A stretch of DNA of 64,000 bases from Cryptomeria japonica (taxonomy: Eukaryota > Streptophyta > Pinopsida > Cupressales > Cupressaceae). The stretch lies in the NCBI RefSeq assembly GCF_030272615.1, contig NC_081409.1, positions 21,576,260 to 21,640,259 on the forward strand. Reading direction: 5' to 3'. This document shows positions 45,395 through 57,102 of this stretch, one piece after another; within the stretch, counting starts at the first letter, position 1, and each line of letters opens with the position of its first letter. The notes under the pieces are model-generated. The model had not been told where the DNA came from. It ran no database searches and saw only the letters and a list, made by a program, of their open reading frames with translations. The translations under genes were made by a program, and so were the position numbers.

Positions 45395-46657
45395 TCATTC
45401 CATAGTCGGCCAATAATAGCCCAAGCAGTTGAGTTTTTTTGAAAGGGTAAGACCACTTGAATGAGTGCCACAAATACCGTTATGGACTTCATGTAAGGCC
45501 TTATCAGATTCTTCTTGTTCGAGACATCTTAAAAGAGTATCGTCTAGACTTTGTTTAAATAGGGTATCCACGACAAGAGTAAAATGGGAGGATTGGTGAA
45601 TAAAATTTCTCTTTTGATTTTTTGATAAGTCGGGAGGTAGGGTGTTATCTTTCAAGTATGTGTAAGTTTGGCTATAACAGGATGAATCATGCCCAACAAG
45701 CTGACAAATAGTTTGGGAATCAGGACAATTATGAGTAGGGTAAAACAACTCTTCCACTAGGAATTCATAACGCTGTTGATTTTCCTGTGTCTGAAGGAGA
45801 GAAGCAAGTGTAGCCATGGCATCTGCTACTTTGTTGTCATTCCTTGGAATCTGCTGAAAGGTTATTTATACAAAGTATTTCTTGATATCATCAACCATCT
45901 TTTTATAAGGCATTAAATTTTCATCCTTTGTTTGATAATCATCATTAATTTGATTGATGACGAGCTGAGAGTCTCCAAAGACTTGAAGTTGCGTAATGTT
46001 CCATTCTATAGCCATTTTGATACCTGTTACCAAAGCTTCATACTCTGCTGTATTGTTGGTGCATGGAAAGCTTAATTTGTATGCTTTTGAAATTGTATGA
46101 CCTCATGGTGTGATGAATAGAATACCTGCTCCTAATCCATGTTGTGTTCCATTATTGATGCCTACTCCTGGACTGATATTCGGGTGATGTATTGTAAGAT
46201 ATGGACCAAAACCTGAAATGTGTATATGACCAGGTAAAATTGATTTGCCATCTTTTGTAGGGTTCCAAATATTTGTGCCTTGCTAGTTCTGATAGAGAAG
46301 TTGTTGGATGTAGATCAGTTGGGCCAATGGTAACTGCTTATGTTGGTTCTATTAGGATAGATGACCTCTCTTGATAAAATTTAGGTAAGGTGTCAAATCT
46401 TCAAATCTCCCATCTTCTGGCGCCTTGAGGAGGTTTTTCGCCATTAGATCATCCTTTTTTTTACTTTTTCTGGGTCTAATGTTGCCAATAAATGGTTTTC
46501 AACATTATAACTAATATTGTTTTCTTTATTTTCCTTTTTGCGACTAGGAGATTTGGCACCTACTTGACTTGAAGATATGTTAGCGGAATCCCTGGTGAAA
46601 GTTGTTGCGGGTTTAATTTCATTAAGATATAAGGATATGGCATGGTCATTAGGAAAG
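45395..46657 (-). pseudogene. element E Tat-type RNase H and integrase zinc domain
   Basis: Right to left: a Lys-rich linker, then directly GLGAGILFITP, NNTAEYEALVTGIKMAIEW and FGDSQLVINQINDDY, the second-type RNase H; then MATLASLLQTQENQQRYEF and the integrase zinc region HEVHNGICGTHSSGLTL. RT and the RT-linked RNase H that should lie before it are absent; the linker passes to RNase H within about 250 bases. Confidence 0.88.
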
Positions 46658-46662
46658 GTATC

Positions 46663-47924
46663 TATAGCGTCCTAAAATTGTGACACTTGCAATTTCGACT
46701 ACATTTGGGTCTTCACGATGGCGATGCAACACGGAACCTGAATGGAGACCCCGAAACTTGTTCATGACATCAAAAACTGCATTTTTCAGCACCCTGGCCT
46801 GATCCTCCTTGCACCCCGCTGTCCCTGGAGGTGGGACCATGGCGCCCAGCGCCCTGGTCCTTCAGGACGAGGGCGCCTAGCGCCCTGGTCCCCCAGGACC
46901 ATGGCGCCCAGCGCCCTGGTCCCTAGCCCTATTTTGGGTCCGGTCTCTTATGGGGCTTCGGGTCTTTAAGTTTGCAAATTGGAAAATAATATTTCTAGGT
47001 CGGCCTAAGGTCGGGAAAATCAGTCTATCAGCCCTAATTGACAAGTATATAAACTACATTTCCTCTCTCAAAAAGGGAGGAGGACATATGTATGAAAAAG
47101 GCAGAAAGCGATATTCAAACATTCAAGCATTCAAGCATTCAAGCATTCCTTCAAGCAATTGAGCATTCTAAGTCTCCATTCAAGGATAAGTGTTGCATTC
47201 AAGACAAGGATTCAACCATTGAAGAGGAGATCACATACAACACATTACATGCTACATACATTACACCTTCACATGTAAGAATACAAACATTCTTACAGCA
47301 AGGTATCAGTACTTGTTTACATTACAAACATTTACATTTACAGCATTCTCATTTGTTGGTTAATTCCAAAACTGGGGTTTGACCTAAAGGCAAACCCCTC
47401 ATCCCTAACCCCCCAATCGTCCTCTCTTTTTTGGGTGTAGGTTGCAGGTATGTGGCTGTAATTGAAGATCTGGAATCCTTGTGCAGAGACGAACAGATCC
47501 CCCTTCGTTTCGCGGATTTTTCGGAGGACCGTGTGCACGCCGGGCGCCATCGTCCCGTCAACTTTCACTCAAATTTGCAGAACAGCACTGCCTCGACATT
47601 TTACTGCTAATTCCAGGTCCGCAGCTTCATCCCATATCCCTATCTCTGTTTATAAGTGAATCTTTCTTGCTTCTACATGCATTCCTAGTTCAATCTTTCT
47701 ATCTACATTTCTTTACAAAAGAGGGTATCCTTGATGTCTTAACCCTTGAAACTCATATAGAATCCAATCTTGCATTGCGTGGGATTGGATCTTGTGGGTT
47801 TCAACCCCTCTTTTGAATGTAAAGTCTCTCCTAAGTGAAAACCATCAACCCTAGTGACTCTCCCTTCTCTCTCCTTGGAGTTGGGGAGGGGAGAACGACT
47901 AGGGTTCGATTTTTCCGCTTTACA
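46663..47924 (+). repeat. solo LTR of the A family
   Basis: In + orientation, TATAGCGTCC (start mutated from TGTAGCATCC) to CGCTTTACA, about 1,262 bases. Perfect target duplication gtatc at 46658-46662 and 47925-47929. TATA box TATATAAA at 47046-47053 and about three GC-rich VNTR units at 46840-46925. Short frames here are shadows. Confidence 0.93.
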
Positions 47925-47929
47925 GTATC

Positions 47930-49258
47930 AATGTCAGTATGTCCTTCATTTTCTGAGTCCATAGGTCCAGGATGGATTAAGGATAAAGGATCCTCCTATT
48001 GAATTATGTCAAAGATATTAGGGGTCATGATAGAGATGTCAGAATTTTCAATATGTATTTCCATGTCTAGAACGATACTCTTGTCAGAATGACCCCGCAC
48101 AAGGAGCTCCTGATTGTCCTCAATTAAGTCCAAGTTAGCCTAATGTGATTTCGATTCAAGTGAACTAGTTCTTGACATTTGTCCTGCATATGTGTGAACT
48201 ACATCGACATCTACATCTTCTTCTTCCCTTTCAATTTGAAGTTGCTCTTGTTTGTTTTTCCTTGATAGCAGATATTCTCTGTTCCCTTGATCTTTTAGTT
48301 GCATTTTTTTTTACATGTTTGACAAAATTGATGCAAATGATTGTTCCTTGGATTGTGTGCTTGAATATGCTGCCTCTCTATTATATGAAACAATGACCTC
48401 TTGAGCTAGTTTTAGATTACTACAACAATGCAATGGATTTGAATCTGCTAAGATTGTGATTTCCTTCCCATTGTAGGGAAATTTTAGGCATTGATGATAT
48501 TTTGATAGAATAACCTGTATTTCATTTATGCATGTTCTTCCCAAGAGTATGTTGTATGGTAAGTCCAAATCTAGAACTTGGCATGCTGTCTCTTTCTATA
48601 AAGGTCCCACACTGATGGGTAACATCACAATTCCTTTAGAGGAATGTTCTTCTTCATTATGTGCTTTGATGTTTATCTTTTTCCGGGGATCAACTGCATC
48701 TTCTGAACAACCTAGAGCACGAACAAGACTCAATGAGAAAATGTTCAATCTAGCTCCCCCATCTATTAGGACACATTTAACGAGTGTTCTATGAATGAGG
48801 ACTTCAATTTGCAAGGAAGTGTTACTGGGATGTTGTAAGGAATCAATGCTTGGATATGAAGGAGATGAGCTTTGAATAGGATCCTTTGAAATTGGTTTGA
48901 TGGGTATATTGTTTGGCGAGGATGCTATGGAATATTCTTGCAAGCTTTCAAGTGGTGTAGGAATAGATACCTTTGGAGAGTTAATTTTCTTATCGAGGGA
49001 TGAACCATTGCTAGATATAGGTGCACAATTTTGATCTTTCTCAACCAAATCCTTTAGGGATATCTTTAAGAGTTGCATAAAAGAGCCACCTTTCTTTGGA
49101 GATGTATTTGAATCCTTGTGAGGTTTTGACATAGTTGAATTTTGATTTTGGACTTGCTTGATTGCTTTGATATGCTGGCTTGTTATGTCTTCTTGTATTT
49201 TGCTTTGATATGTCATGTTTCTATGATTTTCAGTTCTTTCAAATGTTTTAATTTCCAT
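47930..49258 (-). pseudogene. element E linker and protease domain
   Basis: 220 codons open from 49258, then the frame shifts. A Ser/Pro/Lys-rich N-terminal part (SPKVSIPTPLESLQEYS) is followed by the protease: VLIDGGARLNIFSL at about 48745-48790 carries the catalytic Asp in the Asp-Gly-Gly form common in Tat elements, and YNILLGRTCINEIQ (about 48550) is its C-terminal block. Then an acidic region to 47930 where the solo A LTR begins. No capsid-like Gag is recognised upstream. Confidence 0.82.
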
Positions 49259-50411
49259 CTCTGTGATCTTTCATCTCTGAGACTTGGTTAAAACGGGCAT
49301 ACACGTGTGTTAGATATTGTGCTAGGATTCAATTGTCCAAAAGTTGTTTCGATAAGTGATCAACTGTCAATGTAAATGCGATAGAGCGATACGACACGAA
49401 AAGATGGTTCAAGTGTTTAAAAGTTTGCAAGTTTTTCGATCTTCGGTTTTGGAGTGCAATGATGATGATTTTGATAAAAACCAAGTCCAATAGGAATGGT
49501 ATATCCTACGATGTGGGACAAGGTTTTCCTGACCAAACGTTGTAGTTTTGTGATAAAGGATGATAGATCCTGATGAAAAACTATGATTGAGTGATCAGTT
49601 TATCAAAGAGGTTGATGATGCACTTTGAGATGTTTATACCTTGAACTTGTTGAGGGTGAGCACTTGAAAATCTTGAAGTGTTTATGTTCTAGAGTCTGAT
49701 TTGACAAATGATAACTTGACCAGGTGAACAAAGGAGACAATCCAATCACAAAATGACAGAGAACAGGTGTTTTTGATTACCATATATTGACCAAGCAAAT
49801 ACGACAGATCTAAAAAATATGTGCAAGAAGACAGTTTTAGACCAATAGAGACATAAATTAGTATGACAGTTTAAGCAGCCTCAAACGACAATACATATAA
49901 GCCCATACGATAAATCAGAAATTTCATATGACAAAGCACATGCTCGTACGACAATTCCCCCTAAGCCAAATGATAAACAAAAGGCCTCGTACGACAAAAC
50001 TTAATAAGCCATATGACAAAATATTTTATGCTAACAGGCTCATACAACAATTTTACCGGCTCATATGACAAACTATATTCGTCGTACGACAGAGAATAGA
50101 ACAGAGAAAAATATGTTTGTTTGGCCGAATTTTGATCAATGAAGTTTGATGTTTTTCTTCTGTTTTCCAGTTTTAAATGTTTGATTTTCCGATTTAGGGA
50201 CGAATACAAAACAAAAATGAGATATATTAAGTGACCTCAAGCATGCTAAACCCTAAAGAAGTTGACTAAGAGAGAAAACCTTTGCTTGCAAACTTAGGTA
50301 CACACCTAATAGCTAGTCAGAATACGGCCACTGAGTCTGACGCAATGGATTCTCAATGCCGTATTATCCGACTCCAAACGCTAATGGGGGCACGGTATGG
50401 CAAGTGTCTTG
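49259..50411 (-). other. element E leader, left part, with 'cgtacgac' words
   Basis: Noncoding. Between 49860 and 50100 words of the form c[ag]ta[ct]gac recur about every 20-35 bases. A second cluster lies at 55770-55930 on the other side of the LINE, so the leader was once continuous. A short inverted repeat aatacggc/gccgtatt lies at 50321-50328/50358-50365. Confidence 0.65.
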
Positions 50412-50611
50412 GGAGAGTTTTTGATTAAGGTAAAAATAGGTTTTGAAGGGGCCTCAAAACCCTTTACAATAGATCATTACGAGATAAAAACATTTAAGAA
50501 ACCTAAAGGAACAAACATAAGAAAAACCAGCATAACCACTAGAAAAAACCAGCTAAAAAGCCCAAAAAACCAGCAAAAACTAGCCAAACCAGCTTAAGCC
50601 CAGAAAAAGAA

Positions 50612-52286
50612 CTAATTTATGTTTTTTAGGGCATTAGCCAATTTTCTACTAATCCCATACAGATATTTGATATTATCCCTAAGATTAGGGATTTCCTTAG
50701 CAAATGTCGCAACTGCTTTCTTCACACTTGCCCTAGTTCTCTTTGCCGCTCCACCAAGTGTAGCTTCCCCGCTCCCAGTCTTAAAAGCATCATCATCAAT
50801 GTCGAGGTCCACCATCGGTTTGGGAAAGCTGGAGTTTTTGAGGACCTTAGAAATATCCTCTAGGTTCTTTGTAACAACAGACAAGATATTCGGGATCATT
50901 CCCAACAGGTTTTTCATTGCCACTTTACCTTCTTCTAGATATTCAATATGAGCTGCCATCTTTTTATCTTTTTCCTCCATGTCCTACTTCCATTACTTCT
51001 GGTTCTTGTCGTCTTCCTTCCTTTTCTCATCCATCTGCTTCCCATTTTTTTCCAAATTCTTCACAGCTTCATAAGTCCATCTATGAAACCCCAATCTAGC
51101 CTCGGTAAGGTTTTTGAGGTTATCTAGGAATAACCCTTCTCCAGCACTCTCCTTATCCTTACCCAGATTATCCTTAGCCATTTCCTTCTCAGGTTTCCTA
51201 ATCTTCTCCCTCTCAGAATCCATTTATTTTTCATCATTAACCTTGTCATCCTTCTCCACCATAGGCTGGCTGTTGTCATTGCCTAAGTTGGCACTATGAA
51301 TTGGACTATCTTGGTTGGACACATCCTCAACTTCATCTTCCTCTGCAACCACGTTCTCATCTTTTTGGATTTCCTCATCTCCAGACTCGTCCGTTTCCAT
51401 TTCACTGCCATCTTTTCCAGTTTCCTCTGTGTCATTCTTGTCATCTTGGGTTTTCATCCCAGTGGTGCTCTTGCTTTTTTTTCTTTGAATCGACTCTTCC
51501 TGGCTGGGTCCGCCTTCCTCCAGCTTTCTCTTGCCTTTCCCTAGAGAAGCCGACAACCTCTTGTTTTCCTGAATGGAAAGAATTTCGTAGTGCTCGTAAA
51601 TGAGTAGAATGAGGTCACAATGAAGCACCGAGTTTGAGGGGTTCATACTATGTTTGTTGAGGGACCTCGACAAAGACCTGAAGAGATAGTAGGATAGGGA
51701 AACCCTTTTTCATTCCTGAAGTGGTTTAATAGCACAATGTGGTACGTATGGGCCCTAGTAAAATGACCCTCAATAGTTATGTATTCCATGATCGCATTCA
51801 ACACCCAACCCCAAATTTTCTTGATGTTGGAGGCATCATAATAACCCCCTGTGGCTTTACCAATTTTAGCCCTCTCCTTTTCCTTATGCGAGAAAAGTTT
51901 AACCACATTATTGGAAACTTTAAGATCTCTAAAAAAATTGAGCCCTAAGTGGGGCATACTTGTTACAGTCGCTATGAGGCCCGCGTCCAGTTTGAACCTC
52001 ACACCATGGATTTTAAAAGACCCGTTACTCCAATTTTTGGTTATTTTGAGACTATAAGATTAACCCTATCTTTATCGTAATCAACCAGCTTCTCCATAAA
52101 ATTCATCTGGGGCCCTTTTTCCAGCTTCGTCCATACTTTTGGCATTTCCTTCCATCTGGAAATGTTGTTTGGTTCCTCCCTCCTTAGATCCCCTCCCATA
52201 TTCAGTTTCAGAATGTCACCTCTATTCTTCTGCAAGCTCAAAGCTTTCTTCTTGTTGTCTCTTGGAATTTTGAAATGATAACCCAC
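50612..52286 (-). pseudogene. unrecognised protein downstream of LINE ORF2 (about 555 codons)
   Basis: Three consecutive frames make one protein-like product: 52286-52041, 52002-51643, then 51673-50612 (stops at 51224 and about 50981). First third is globular, with FKLDAGLIATVTSMPHLGLN, IWGWVLNAIMEYITIEGHF and YHIVLLNHFRNEKGFPYP. I associate this pattern loosely with the uncharacterised plant-transposon domain found beside retroelements; this is from memory. Middle is Lys-rich then strongly acidic (GDEEIQKDENVVAEEDEVED). The C-terminal part is helical (ISKVLKNSSF, AKRTRASVKKAVATF). Architecture parallels the large ORF of element B. Role unknown. Confidence 0.6.
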
Positions 52287-52376
52287 AAAGTGTGTGGAGT
52301 GTTAATATCTTTGATTGCAATTTTTCCACTTTGCCAAGTAATCATCACCTTTCTATAAATGCATAAATTACTCATT

Positions 52377-55077
52377 TCAACTATCATAATTATGCGGTCC
52401 TTCTTTCCCCATGAATCTATACTTTCTTAGGAGATCTTTAATACTAAAATTAATATTACCTTCCCCATGCCAAATAGTTTGAGCTTCGGAGTTAACGCCT
52501 AGGTTCGCCAAGCCATCCGCAATCAAATTTTTTTCTCTAAAGGAATGTTCAACTATGATAACTTTAAAACTAGCAATAATTTCTCTTGCTTTCAAAAATA
52601 TGTTTTCAATAGATCATGATGGCTTAGTTTCCCCCTTCAAGCACTTGATAATATTTAGTGAGTCTCCCTCTAGCCATAAATTGTCATGATTTAGGTTCTT
52701 AGCAATAATCAGAGTATTCAGAGTAGCTGAAGCTTCAACATAATGACTAGTTTGACTACCCAGAGGGCCAGTAACTGCCACTAGGCAACTTCCAGCAAAA
52801 TTCCTGACTATGCCCCCATAACCAACTTTACCCGGATTCCCCTTCGACGCCCCATCAAAGTTGGCCTTTATCCATCCTTGAAGAGGAATGCACCACACCA
52901 GACCTTCCCTACCCTTCTCCTTACTGGATTTGGTTGTAAAAAGGTTCCACCTATCATAAAGTCTTCTTTAGCTGCTAGACCATGATCAGTACCATTGAGA
53001 CATTCAAATATGCTTCTGTAAATTTTATCCACCACAACTTCAAGATTAGCAATTTTATCCCTAAAAATCCTATTATTGTGCTCCTTCCAGATGTTCTAAA
53101 TAACATTAGGGAAAGTAAGTTTCCAAAGTTCCACAATCTTAGGGTTGGGGTTAGGACAATACCATTGCTGCCAGGACTCCCCTAGAGAGTTCAGAAAAAT
53201 CCAGCTCAGCTTCCACCTACTAAAAATAATTTTCCAAATTTCCTAGATGAAAGTAAACTGGTGGAGAATATGGCAAGCTGACTCTTCTTCCCTACAACAA
53301 AGAGAACACCTGTTAGGAAAAACAAATCCTCGCTTTTGGAGGTTATCCAAAGTCAACACCTTATTTTGGATAAAGATCCAAAAAAAGATATTAACTTTAG
53401 GAGTTAACTTCTTATTCCATACTTTAGCCCAAATAGGAATATGTTCCATCACTTTATTGTGGATAGCCACAACCGAAGACACAGAATAGTTCCCATCCGA
53501 GGTTTCCCTCCAAATCAAACTATCCTCTTTGTTGTCCCTCAAAATTTTAGAAGAAAGCAAGATCTCAAGAAACTTTAAACCCGAACAATATTGACTGAAC
53601 TCAATCCAATTCCCTTTTCTCCAGTAGTCGTTGACCAAAATCCCCATGCCTATTTTTGAACCAATCTTTCCAATCATAAAGGATTGGAATTTCCACCAAA
53701 AGTTTTTCCATAAGCCACATGTCTTCCCAAAATATTATACTTCTACCATTCCCCAATTTCCACATTCTGCCAGCAACAACCCAACTTTTAGCCAATTGAA
53801 CTGCATTCCAAATTGCAGAGCCTTCAACTATAAAAGATTTATCCAGAAATTCTTCCTCAGAAGGCTGCATATGAAGATATTTCTTTCTCTAGACTAAATT
53901 CCACTCTCTTTCTTCCCCTTTCATTCTCCAGATTTATTTTGCTAATAAGGTATTATTCATAGAGCTAATATTCCTTAAACCCAAACCCCCAGAGGCCTTG
54001 GGAGAGAAGATTTTATTCCATGCTATAAGGGGAATTCTATTCTTGTCTTCCACTCAAAACCAAAGAAACTTTTTTTGGATTCTTTCAATTGCCTCCGCAA
54101 ACTTTCTAGGGATTTTAAATAGGCTAAGAACATATATAGGCAAGTTTTGGAGAGTATCTTTAAGCAATGTTACCTTTCCTGCTTGACTAAGGATAGCCCC
54201 TTTCCAACCTGCCAGTTTAGAGTTGAATCTGTCAACCAACTTAATCCGGATGTTATCCACAGGCTTAATACATAGGGGAAGCCCTAGTTAAGTAGAGGGA
54301 AATTCAGCAATTTTACATCCAATCATTCTTTCAATCCTTAATTGTATTTGAACAGGGGTATTGATGAAGAACAATGAGCTATTGTCCCAATTAATTTTTG
54401 GTCTAGAAGTAGATTCATAAATATCCATAACCTTCTTCAATTTTTTTGCTTCCCTAATAGTAGCTTCCTCCATGGTGATCGAATCATTAACAAACCATTC
54501 ATGAGTACAAGTAATATTGGACGAAGAAAGTTTCAGACCTTTGAGATTACCTTCTTCTACATTTTAAAAAATAAATCTGCCCAAACTTTCAGCTAAAATA
54601 GTAAACAAGATAGGGGATATGGGATCCCCTTGTCTTAGACCTCTAGTGCTTTTGAAGAAACTAGAAGGAGATCCATTGACAATAACAACAAATGAGGAAG
54701 TTTCCATTAATTGAGAGTAGAGCTGAATAACTTTTTCTCCAAATCCAAAGGATTTCATTATCCTAAAAAGAAAAACTGCCAATTCACTCTATCATAGGCT
54801 TTAGACATATCTAACTTAAGAGAAAAACCCTGGTTTTTAGCAGCTGTTAGAGAATGAATATTTTCATGAACTAAAATAATGGAATCCAGAATCTGTCTAC
54901 CAGGGACAAAACCATTTTGGTGAGCATAAATAATTCTAGGAAGATATCCAACAATCTTGAGGTGAGAACCTTAGACAAAATCTTGTAAATAGAATTACAC
55001 AGACTAATAGGTCTAAAGTTATTGAGAGAGTCAGCTCCAGAAATCTTCAGAATTAGAACAATGAAGGTTGCATTCAA
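52377..55077 (-). pseudogene. LINE ORF2 remnant: RT, zinc region, RNase H
   Basis: Reverse transcriptase of a non-LTR element: NNFRPISLCNSIYKILSKVL (about 55020), then RGLRQGDPISPILFTILAES (54600-54660). The active-site block reads HEWFVNDSITM, where FADD is normal: the first catalytic Asp is Asn. Then the thumb (GWKGAILSQAGKVTLLKD), the zf-RVT region (IPIWAKVWNKKLTPKVNIFF, CSLCCREEESACHIL) and a plant-type RNase H (GWIKANFDGASKGNPG, LWLEGDSLNIIKCL). The endonuclease is absent, consistent with 5' truncation. Frameshifts near 54800, 53650 and 53250. Confidence 0.92.
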
Positions 55078-55130
55078 TTCTTTTAAAAGCCTTCTAGAAC
55101 CAAAGAATCAGGTTGCTTCTAATTTAATTA

Positions 55131-56001
55131 GAACTAGTAAGGGATCCGTTCGGTGCGTTGGGGTATAATACTCAAGTAAGAGGTCTCCCAGCCTTGAAAA
55201 CCAAGGTTTGATATACCCAAAGGTATGAAGGAGAGCTATTCCCAAGCACTGTCGTTGACTTGATTTTCATCAAATCACATTTATTTTATAGTGGGTTGGA
55301 GTACTTTGCGTTAGCCATTCCCACTTAGGTTGTTCCCCTCTCACTGGCCTTAATGGCTAAGAGTTATTAGCTCCTCAGGAGGGTAGGCCCGCTAAAGAAA
55401 TGCACTAATGAAAGCAAAGGATGAGTCTATCTTTTTAATCACCTAAGAAAGGTGAGAGCATACTCGCCTATCATCAAAACACATAAAACATGATTGTTCA
55501 TTTCCATTAGCAAAAACAAGTGTGCCTAGAAAGATTAAAGAATACATAAAGTTTTGTTGAGTCCTCCTAGGCAACCTGCAAAATAGATGCATTAGTAGTC
55601 ATGATGTTTGGATGAAATGAAGCTTTGACAAGCATAATCTTCAATAATCATCCTACAAAAAACCAGTTAGGCTGCCGAAAAACTCACAAAAAGACCAGGG
55701 TTAGCATTAGTAATAATTGAATCAAAGCGTGAAACCACAAAAATGCAGTCTATTTTAAAAACATAGAAGTCGAATGTCATACGACACTATTTACTTGTTC
55801 GTACGAGAATCTTTCTGAGATCGTACTAGTGTAGAAGCAGGCTCATACGACAAATCAGAAGCTCGTATGAGTAAGAAAGAATTATCATCCAAGTTCACAA
55901 AGGAGCTCGTACGAGCCAGAAAAGGAACTCGTAAAGATTCTGATTCCAACCCGACTAGAAATGAAGATTTGATGATGCTTGAGAGGCCAAAAATGAGATT
56001 T
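55131..56001 (-). other. element E leader, right part
   Basis: Noncoding leader next to the primer site. Words such as ctcgtacgag, catacgac and ttcgtacgag cluster at 55770-55930. The short + frame at 55867 is a shadow. Confidence 0.6.
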
Positions 56002-56020
56002 CCGGCCCCACAGTGGGCGC
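56002..56020 (-). other. primer binding site of element E
   Basis: TGGCGCCCACTGTGGGGCC on the - strand, three bases from the LTR. It is one base off the complement of plant tRNA-Lys(CUU) 3' end as I know it. Confidence 0.82.
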
Positions 56021-56023
56021 CAA

Positions 56024-57102
56024 AATGTCGTCCCTGTGAAGTGCGATACCTGCAGATGCAACACAAAACACTCAATAGATAATTACAAGCATGGTTAGTA
56101 AATTTAAAACAAAGAAAGATAAAACCATGGCAAAGCGATCTATCACCTCTTAAGAGATGCGTGTGTGGATTTGCACTCAGATCTGGATAAGAAAATTCTA
56201 GTGACTTGACTACACCTAGATGGAGGATTTGAAATGATAATGATGGATTTAAGCTAGAAAAGAGAATGATTAAGCTACACGATTCAACAATTATGCTAGA
56301 AAATAAACAAATTAAGCTAGATCTAAGATGCAATTGCCTATAATAACAATGCTCGAATGATAATGATAAGATCAATATGCCTATAGTAACAATGCCTAAA
56401 GTGCAAATGAGATGGGATCATTATTGCTCCAAAATGGGGGATATTTATAGGATTTCCAAGGCCTGGGGTGAGGTGGCAGGAATCAATGGTCAAGATTGAG
56501 TCTAAATATATCAATGGTGAACTTGGAGGAGGTTGGAAAAGAGGTTGGAGGAAAGGGGAAATTTGTCATCTCTACGGTGACAAGTGTCAAGGAGCTTCCA
56601 AGAGAGGGGACATGTGGCCCAAGAATGCAATGTGTTTCAAGGGGAGAGTATCCACACCATAGAAGGTTAGGATAAGGAGGTTAGGATGTGCAAGCTATGA
56701 TAGGTTTAATTAAACCCAGGGTTAGATGGGATAGGTTAGGTTTAGAAGTGGTTAGGTTAGGTGATTAGAAGTTAGGAGGCATGTGGGTAATTTGAATTTA
56801 AAAATTCAAATAATAGGAAAAGACTAATTAATTCTCAACAACTCATAAATTGATTTATTTTAATTAATTAGGGGATTAGAAGAATTGAATGAAATGGGAG
56901 GAGGATTAATTAATTTGAATTAATTAATCAAAGGGGACTATGGAAATGAACCTATTAAATAAATCCTTAGATTTATTAATAAGTAGATGAAAGGGAGAAT
57001 TTAATCAAATTGCCTAATGAATTTAATTAAATTAGGAAGGGGGATTAATTAAATAATTATTTATTTAATTAATTATCTTCAGACCATTTTTAGGTGTATA
57101 CA
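56024..57102 (-). repeat. 5' LTR of element E
   Basis: 1,079 bases; - strand TGTATACACC to GGGACGACA. Partner of 40114-41190. TATA box at 56442-56449. Confidence 0.93.

Larger units (their letters stand above)
50412..55130 (-). mobile_element. LINE region, 5'-truncated, inserted in E leader
   Basis: On the - strand: LINE ORF2 remnant (55077 to 52377), about 90 bases, then an unrecognised ORF (52286 to 50612), then a Trp/Phe-rich T/G-rich tail and a sequence ending about 50415 that resembles plant LINE 3' ends (cccttcaaaacc...ttaatcaaaaac). Boundaries are approximate; I could not find target duplications. Whether both ORFs come from one insertion is uncertain. Confidence 0.7.
40114..57102 (-). 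mobile_element. element E, 17-kb Tat-type Ty3/gypsy element
   Basis: LTRs 56024-57102 (5') and 40114-41190 (3'); perfect target duplication ccatc at 40109-40113 and 57103-57107, inside the RT of G2. Interior on the - strand: tRNA-Lys type primer site, long leader, a linker and protease, a Tat-type RNase H, integrase, long 3' region, polypurine tract. The RT is missing. Three insertions lie inside it: LINE region (about 50412-55130), solo A LTR (46663-47924) and solo LTR D (43245 to about 44700). Confidence 0.93.

Noticed and set aside
50397-50597. 65-codon + strand ORF
   Set aside because: Antisense to the T/G-rich LINE-like tail; Lys-rich by composition.
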